NCBI RefSeq assembly: GCF_900142925.1
Contig: NZ_FRCN01000007.1
Coordinates: forward strand, 124,001-188,000
DNA: 64,000 nucleotides
Direction: 5' to 3'
Origin: Chitinophaga sp. CF418
Lineage (GTDB): Bacteria; Bacteroidota; Bacteroidia; Chitinophagales; Chitinophagaceae
Shown here one piece after another: positions 60,664 through 64,000 of the stretch. Both the position numbers and the translations under genes were made by a program. How positions within the stretch are numbered: position 1 is the first letter of the stretch; each line of letters starts with the position of its first letter. The notes beneath the pieces were generated by a model that was given only the letters and a program-made list of their open reading frames with translations, searched no databases and was not told where the DNA came from.

Positions 60664-61764
60664 CTACAACAATTCTGCTAATGCTTCTTTTGAAAACCCT
60701 TTCAACTCTTCCGTCCTGCCTTCTTTAATCTTTTTCACCCAGTTCGGATCTGCAAGAATAGGTCTTCCAACAGCTACCAGATCAAAATCTCCCCGGTCAA
60801 ATCTACGTATCAGTTCCTCCAATGAACTAGGCTCCGAGCTCTCACCTCTGAACGCTGCAAGAAACTCTCCGCTCAGTCCTACAGAACCAACAGTAATAGT
60901 CGCCTTACCGGTGATCTTTTTCGCCCATCCGGCAAAGTTCAGGTCAGATCCTTCAAACTCCGGATCCCAGAAACGGCGCTGTGAACAATGGAAAATATCC
61001 ACACCCGCATCCGCCATTGGCTGCAGCCATGATTCCATTTCCGCCGGAGTAGCAGCCAGTTTACTGTTGTAATCATAAGGCTTCCACTGCGATAAACGGA
61101 TGATGATGGCAAAATCGTCTCCAACACGGCTCCGCACTTCTTTAATCACCTCAACTGCAAATCTTGTCCGCTCTGCCAGTGTTTTGCCTCCATAACGATC
61201 GGTACGCAGATTCGTATTTCCAGAGAAGAACTGATCGATCAGGTAGTTATGCGCACCATGTATCTCAACACAGTCAAATCCCAGGCTTTTGGCATCCGCA
61301 GCGGCATCGCCAAAGGCCTTGATTGCATCCGCAATATTCTTTTCTGACATAGCAACACCATTCGTATTATCAGGCCTGTTTATACCGGAAGGACCCTCAA
61401 AAGGAGTGAGGGGCAACCAGCCGGAATGGTGATTATCCATTACTCCCTGATGCCATATCTGCGGCCCCATACTGCCGCCACCTTCATGTACCCCATTAAT
61501 GACCTTCTGCCAGCCATTCAGGGCACTTTCCCCATGAAAACGGGGAATATTCGGATCGTTAGAAGATGCAGGACGGTTGATTACCGTACCCTCGGAAAGG
61601 ATCAATCCAACCTCACCCTCCGCACGGCGGCGGTAATAGGCGGCTACGTTATCTCCCGGAACGCCATTTGGTGAAAATGACCTCGTCATAGGGGCCATTA
61701 CAATCCTGTTCTTTATGTTCAGCGACTTGAGGCTGAAAGGCTTAAATAAGCTCAGATTACTCAT
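60664..61764 (-). CDS. Old Yellow Enzyme-family alkene/ene-reductase
   Basis: 366 residues. MAPMTRSFSPNG start, EIHGAHNYLIDQF (His and Asn substrate contacts; here H-A-H-N), VGDDFAIIIRLSQWKPYD. NADH:flavin oxidoreductase of the NemA/OYE group: FMN-dependent reduction of activated alkenes or nitro compounds. Single gene with its own promoter. Confidence 0.92.
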   Translation of the reverse strand: MSNLSLFKPFSLKSLNIKNRIVMAPMTRSFSPNGVPGDNVAAYYRRRAEGEVGLILSEGTVINRPASSNDPNIPRFHGESALNGWQKVINGVHEGGGSMGPQIWHQGVMDNHHSGWLPLTPFEGPSGINRPDNTNGVAMSEKNIADAIKAFGDAAADAKSLGFDCVEIHGAHNYLIDQFFSGNTNLRTDRYGGKTLAERTRFAVEVIKEVRSRVGDDFAIIIRLSQWKPYDYNSKLAATPAEMESWLQPMADAGVDIFHCSQRRFWDPEFEGSDLNFAGWAKKITGKATITVGSVGLSGEFLAAFRGESSEPSSLEELIRRFDRGDFDLVAVGRPILADPNWVKKIKEGRTEELKGFSKEALAELL

Positions 61765-61818
61765 TCTGTTTACGTTTATATATACGTTGACCCAATAGGG
61801 GATAAAAGAATTTCAACG

Positions 61819-61826
61819 CAAAGATA
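61819..61826 (-). promoter_or_regulatory. -7 promoter element of the ene-reductase
   Basis: Minus-strand TATCTTTG (TAnnTTTG) 55 bases before the start. Confidence 0.5.
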
Positions 61827-62106
61827 TCGGAGATTTCCGAAATACCAATTATGTTTTACATGCAAATGACACTTTACCCCAACCAGATTGAATTGATTTC
61901 TGAAGAAAATTTTGTAGTTTGCTATATAGAGAGGATATCGAGAACACCCCAGATATTTTCGAATAGACAAGCGATCCTCTCCCTAAAAAGTTAATACCCC
62001 AAAAAATACTTCCATGAATACTTCTTCCTCTTCACCCTTGAAGAAGCATTATAATGATGCCAGGAAAAGGTTATTGAAAATTGGTAACGACGCGCTGCAC
62101 TAACTA

Positions 62107-62206
62107 CCGCGTGTATAATCCGGTTTTATCATCGGGATTCACGTATATAATCCCGGATTATCATCCGGTTTTATACCCCATATCCGCGTTTATAATCCGG
62201 TATTTA
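62107..62206. repeat. Short TATAATCCGG repeats
   Basis: TATAATCCGG occurs near 62113 and 62190, TATAATCCCGG near 62145, and ATCATCCGGTTTTATA near 62160. The middle one forms the palindrome ATAATC-C-CGGATTAT. Confidence 0.7.
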
Positions 62207-62330
62207 GGCCTGGTATTTGCAACCACAGGCTTCATCCCCCGGAATTTTAATACCAGTTTAACAACACATTCACCCCACACACTTGCAACACAATTATCGA
62301 ATACCGATCTTTAGACAAAATAAATAAAGT

Positions 62331-63407
62331 ATGAAATCGAGAGAACAACTGCAACGGGAAAACGAAATGATCAAGGACATGCTAACAGGCGGAGTAGAAG
62401 ACCTATTGCTCAAGATTCCCGGCGTGCATCATGTCAGCATTGGCTTAAAAGAGGTAAACGGACATATCACAGACACACTCTGTATCAGGATATACGTCCG
62501 GGAGAAGAAGGACCACAGCCAGCTGCCTGCGCATGAAGTGCTGCCTTCAGAGATCAATGGCATCCCTACAGATGTAAATATCATTCCAGACTTTAATGCC
62601 TGTATCGACGAAAATACATACCGCCCTCTCCGGGGAGGCATTCAGATCACCAACCGCATTGTAGTACAGGATCCAAATAATTTCGGTAATGAAATAGCAC
62701 ACGGTACACTCGGCTGCCTGGCAACAGATAACGAAACAGGTAAACCGGTGCTTTTAAGCAACTGGCATGTAATGATGGCCAATAATGCAAAAGTGGGAGA
62801 TAGAATATACCAGCCGGCTCCCGCAGTACCCGACATAAACTTGTCGTTATTACCATACCATCCCCAAGATGACGTTAATGCAGTCGGCAAGATCCTCAAA
62901 GCAACCATTAACAATAAAGTAGATGCAGCAATTGCAGTAATTGACTATCCCCGCATCAACGGCGACGCTCAATATCTTAACGAGATCAATGGACTTTGTT
63001 TAAACGGCAGGCCAGAGCAAAACATGATCCTTGGTCAGGCCACCGCTATCGCCGGACAAACAGTCTTCAAAGTAGGAGTAGTGTCCGGACGCACAGAAGG
63101 CAGGATAGTAGACGTCAACTATCCCGTTACAACCTTTCCAATAGAAGGAGAGAACCGCACCTTTACCGGCCAGATCGCCATTCAGCCCATAAGCCGGGAC
63201 ATGCACTTCTCAGAAAAAGGAGATTCAGGCTCCGTTATTATCGATATGCACAATAACATCATCGGATTGCTATTTGCCAGCAATGGTAACGCGAAACCGC
63301 AAATCACCCTTGCCAACCACATTGCCGACGTATTGGAAGCCCTGAATATCACCATCAATTTCTCCACCCAAAACGCATCCCCAAGCCCTCACAAGCAGGA
63401 ACTATAG
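62331..63407 (+). CDS. Nal1-like cytoplasmic serine protease
   Basis: 358 residues, no signal. N-terminal domain (20-60) with KIPGVHHVSIGLKEVNG, then a chymotrypsin-like fold: GTLGCLATDNETGKPVLLSN leading into WHVM gives His146; VDAAIAVID gives Asp198; EKGDSGSVII gives Ser299 (GDSG). The pattern 'PGV..V.+GLK' plus triad matches the bacterial relatives of plant Nal1 proteases. Target unknown; a lone gene. Confidence 0.85.
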   Translation: MKSREQLQRENEMIKDMLTGGVEDLLLKIPGVHHVSIGLKEVNGHITDTLCIRIYVREKKDHSQLPAHEVLPSEINGIPTDVNIIPDFNACIDENTYRPLRGGIQITNRIVVQDPNNFGNEIAHGTLGCLATDNETGKPVLLSNWHVMMANNAKVGDRIYQPAPAVPDINLSLLPYHPQDDVNAVGKILKATINNKVDAAIAVIDYPRINGDAQYLNEINGLCLNGRPEQNMILGQATAIAGQTVFKVGVVSGRTEGRIVDVNYPVTTFPIEGENRTFTGQIAIQPISRDMHFSEKGDSGSVIIDMHNNIIGLLFASNGNAKPQITLANHIADVLEALNITINFSTQNASPSPHKQEL

Positions 63408-63472
63408 AAAAGAGCGATAGATACGGGTAGCTCAGAAAAATCGCGCCATCCGCAAAAATTGAACAATACACC

Positions 63473-63958
63473 TCAGCCCTTCAGCAACAGCAAATCCGGC
63501 TGCGCATACTTATACACTTTAAAATATATCGTCGTATTCGTCTGATACACCCCCTCAAACGTCGACAGCTTATCGACAAACGTCAGCAAATGGTCATTAT
63601 CCCTACACATCACATTCACCTCAAGATCATACGCCCCCGACGTCATCGCCAGAAAACTCACCTCGGGCAGTACAGCAATCCGCTTCGCTACAGCCTCCTT
63701 CAAGGTCGCCGGCCTGATATACACCGCAATGTGCGCATAAGACCGGAACCCTACTTTCTCCGGATCCACCCGGCCAATAATACTGATCGTCCCTTCCTCG
63801 ATCAGCCGGTTAAACCGCGTACGTACAGTACCAATAGAAACGTTCAGCTTTTCAGCAATGATAGTAAATGAAACCCTGCCATCCTGTTGCAGATAGGTTA
63901 AGATAGAGAAATCAAGGTCGTCCAGGGGAAGCTTATCAGTGGATTTAGTCTTTGCCAT
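63473..63958 (-). CDS. Lrp/AsnC-family transcriptional regulator
   Basis: 161 residues. N-terminal HTH (DLDFSILTYLQQDGRVSFTI, then KLNVSIGTVRTRFNRL), C-terminal RAM/ligand domain with SGAYDLEVNVMCRD. Amino-acid-responsive regulator; target not adjacent in the window. Confidence 0.92.
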   Translation of the reverse strand: MAKTKSTDKLPLDDLDFSILTYLQQDGRVSFTIIAEKLNVSIGTVRTRFNRLIEEGTISIIGRVDPEKVGFRSYAHIAVYIRPATLKEAVAKRIAVLPEVSFLAMTSGAYDLEVNVMCRDNDHLLTFVDKLSTFEGVYQTNTTIYFKVYKYAQPDLLLLKG

Positions 63959-64000
63959 TTCTAGTTAGAATATAGGAGTTAAATGAAATGTGCAGAAATG

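Larger units (their letters stand above)
61765..62330. other. Intergenic region with repeats
   Basis: 566 bases between the ene-reductase and the serine protease: a minus-strand promoter at the left, the TATAATCCGG repeats at 62107-62206, no gene seen. Confidence 0.6.

Noticed and set aside
1..64000. tRNA, rRNA or riboswitch
   Set aside because: I looked for cloverleaf ends, TTCGA-type T-arms and known aptamer cores in the gaps and found none; a covariance-model search would be decisive.

Overview
The window looks like chromosomal DNA of a Bacteroidota bacterium, most likely a Chitinophaga-like member of the Chitinophagaceae. The evidence is an AB-type complete suf cluster with a DUF59 gene, DUF6089-type and YD-repeat-like secreted proteins, HEIGH-type (M57) metallopeptidase, many small Sec or lipoprotein genes of unknown function, recurrent TAnnTTTG promoter elements (the Bacteroidota sigma-A -7 box), and few Shine-Dalgarno sequences. 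I see no rRNA, tRNA, CRISPR array, prophage or transposase gene.

Layout. 0-5.5 kb: end of a CPA2 cation/proton antiporter, an M57 lipoprotein peptidase, a YD-like secreted protein, a cheR-cheB pair, and the deleted remnant of a receiver/histidine-kinase gene. 5.6-12 kb: an RND drug-efflux locus in which the HAE1 pump and the OprM-type outer-membrane factor are a single fused polypeptide, preceded by its membrane-fusion lipoprotein. 12-15.2 kb: envelope proteins (PliI-like lipoprotein, SH3, BON, DUF937-like), a 27-unit heptamer satellite and a palindromic interspersed repeat. 15.4-23 kb: suf iron-sulfur assembly operon (IscA-type, SufB, C, D, S, E, DUF59), a flavodoxin-fold oxidoreductase and a divergent cysteine-rich SufR-like regulator. 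23-24.7 kb: a gene-poor repeat island with two inverted copies of the interspersed repeat, an 11-bp minisatellite and a palindrome built of 22-bp units.

24.7-35.5 kb: transporters, GNATs, AraC regulator, DUF6089 protein, UbiD-family decarboxylase overlapping a small secreted protein. 36-42 kb: prfC, an ABC permease, tsaD, trmN6, a saccharopine dehydrogenase-like enzyme. 42-46 kb: an unknown two-gene pair, a secreted HSL-type esterase with an AraC regulator, exonuclease III. 46.3-51.8 kb: the imuA-imuB-dnaE2 mutasome operon, with a candidate operator palindrome. 51.9-58.7 kb: AraC/SDR pair, then an arsenic operon (arsR, arsM, arsN-type GNAT, acr3, arsC, arsO) with two copies of one palindromic operator, then a LOG-family gene. 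58.7-64 kb: a decayed LysM-like gene, an unrecognised gene, an Old Yellow Enzyme, a cytoplasmic Nal1-like serine protease and an Lrp/AsnC regulator.

The most interesting items are the pump/outer-membrane-factor fusion with an internal lipobox, the paired ArsR operators and broad arsenic gene set, the SOS-like palindrome before imuA, the receiver/kinase deletion scar, and the family of palindromic repeats. I did not find a clear new multi-gene defence or mobile system.
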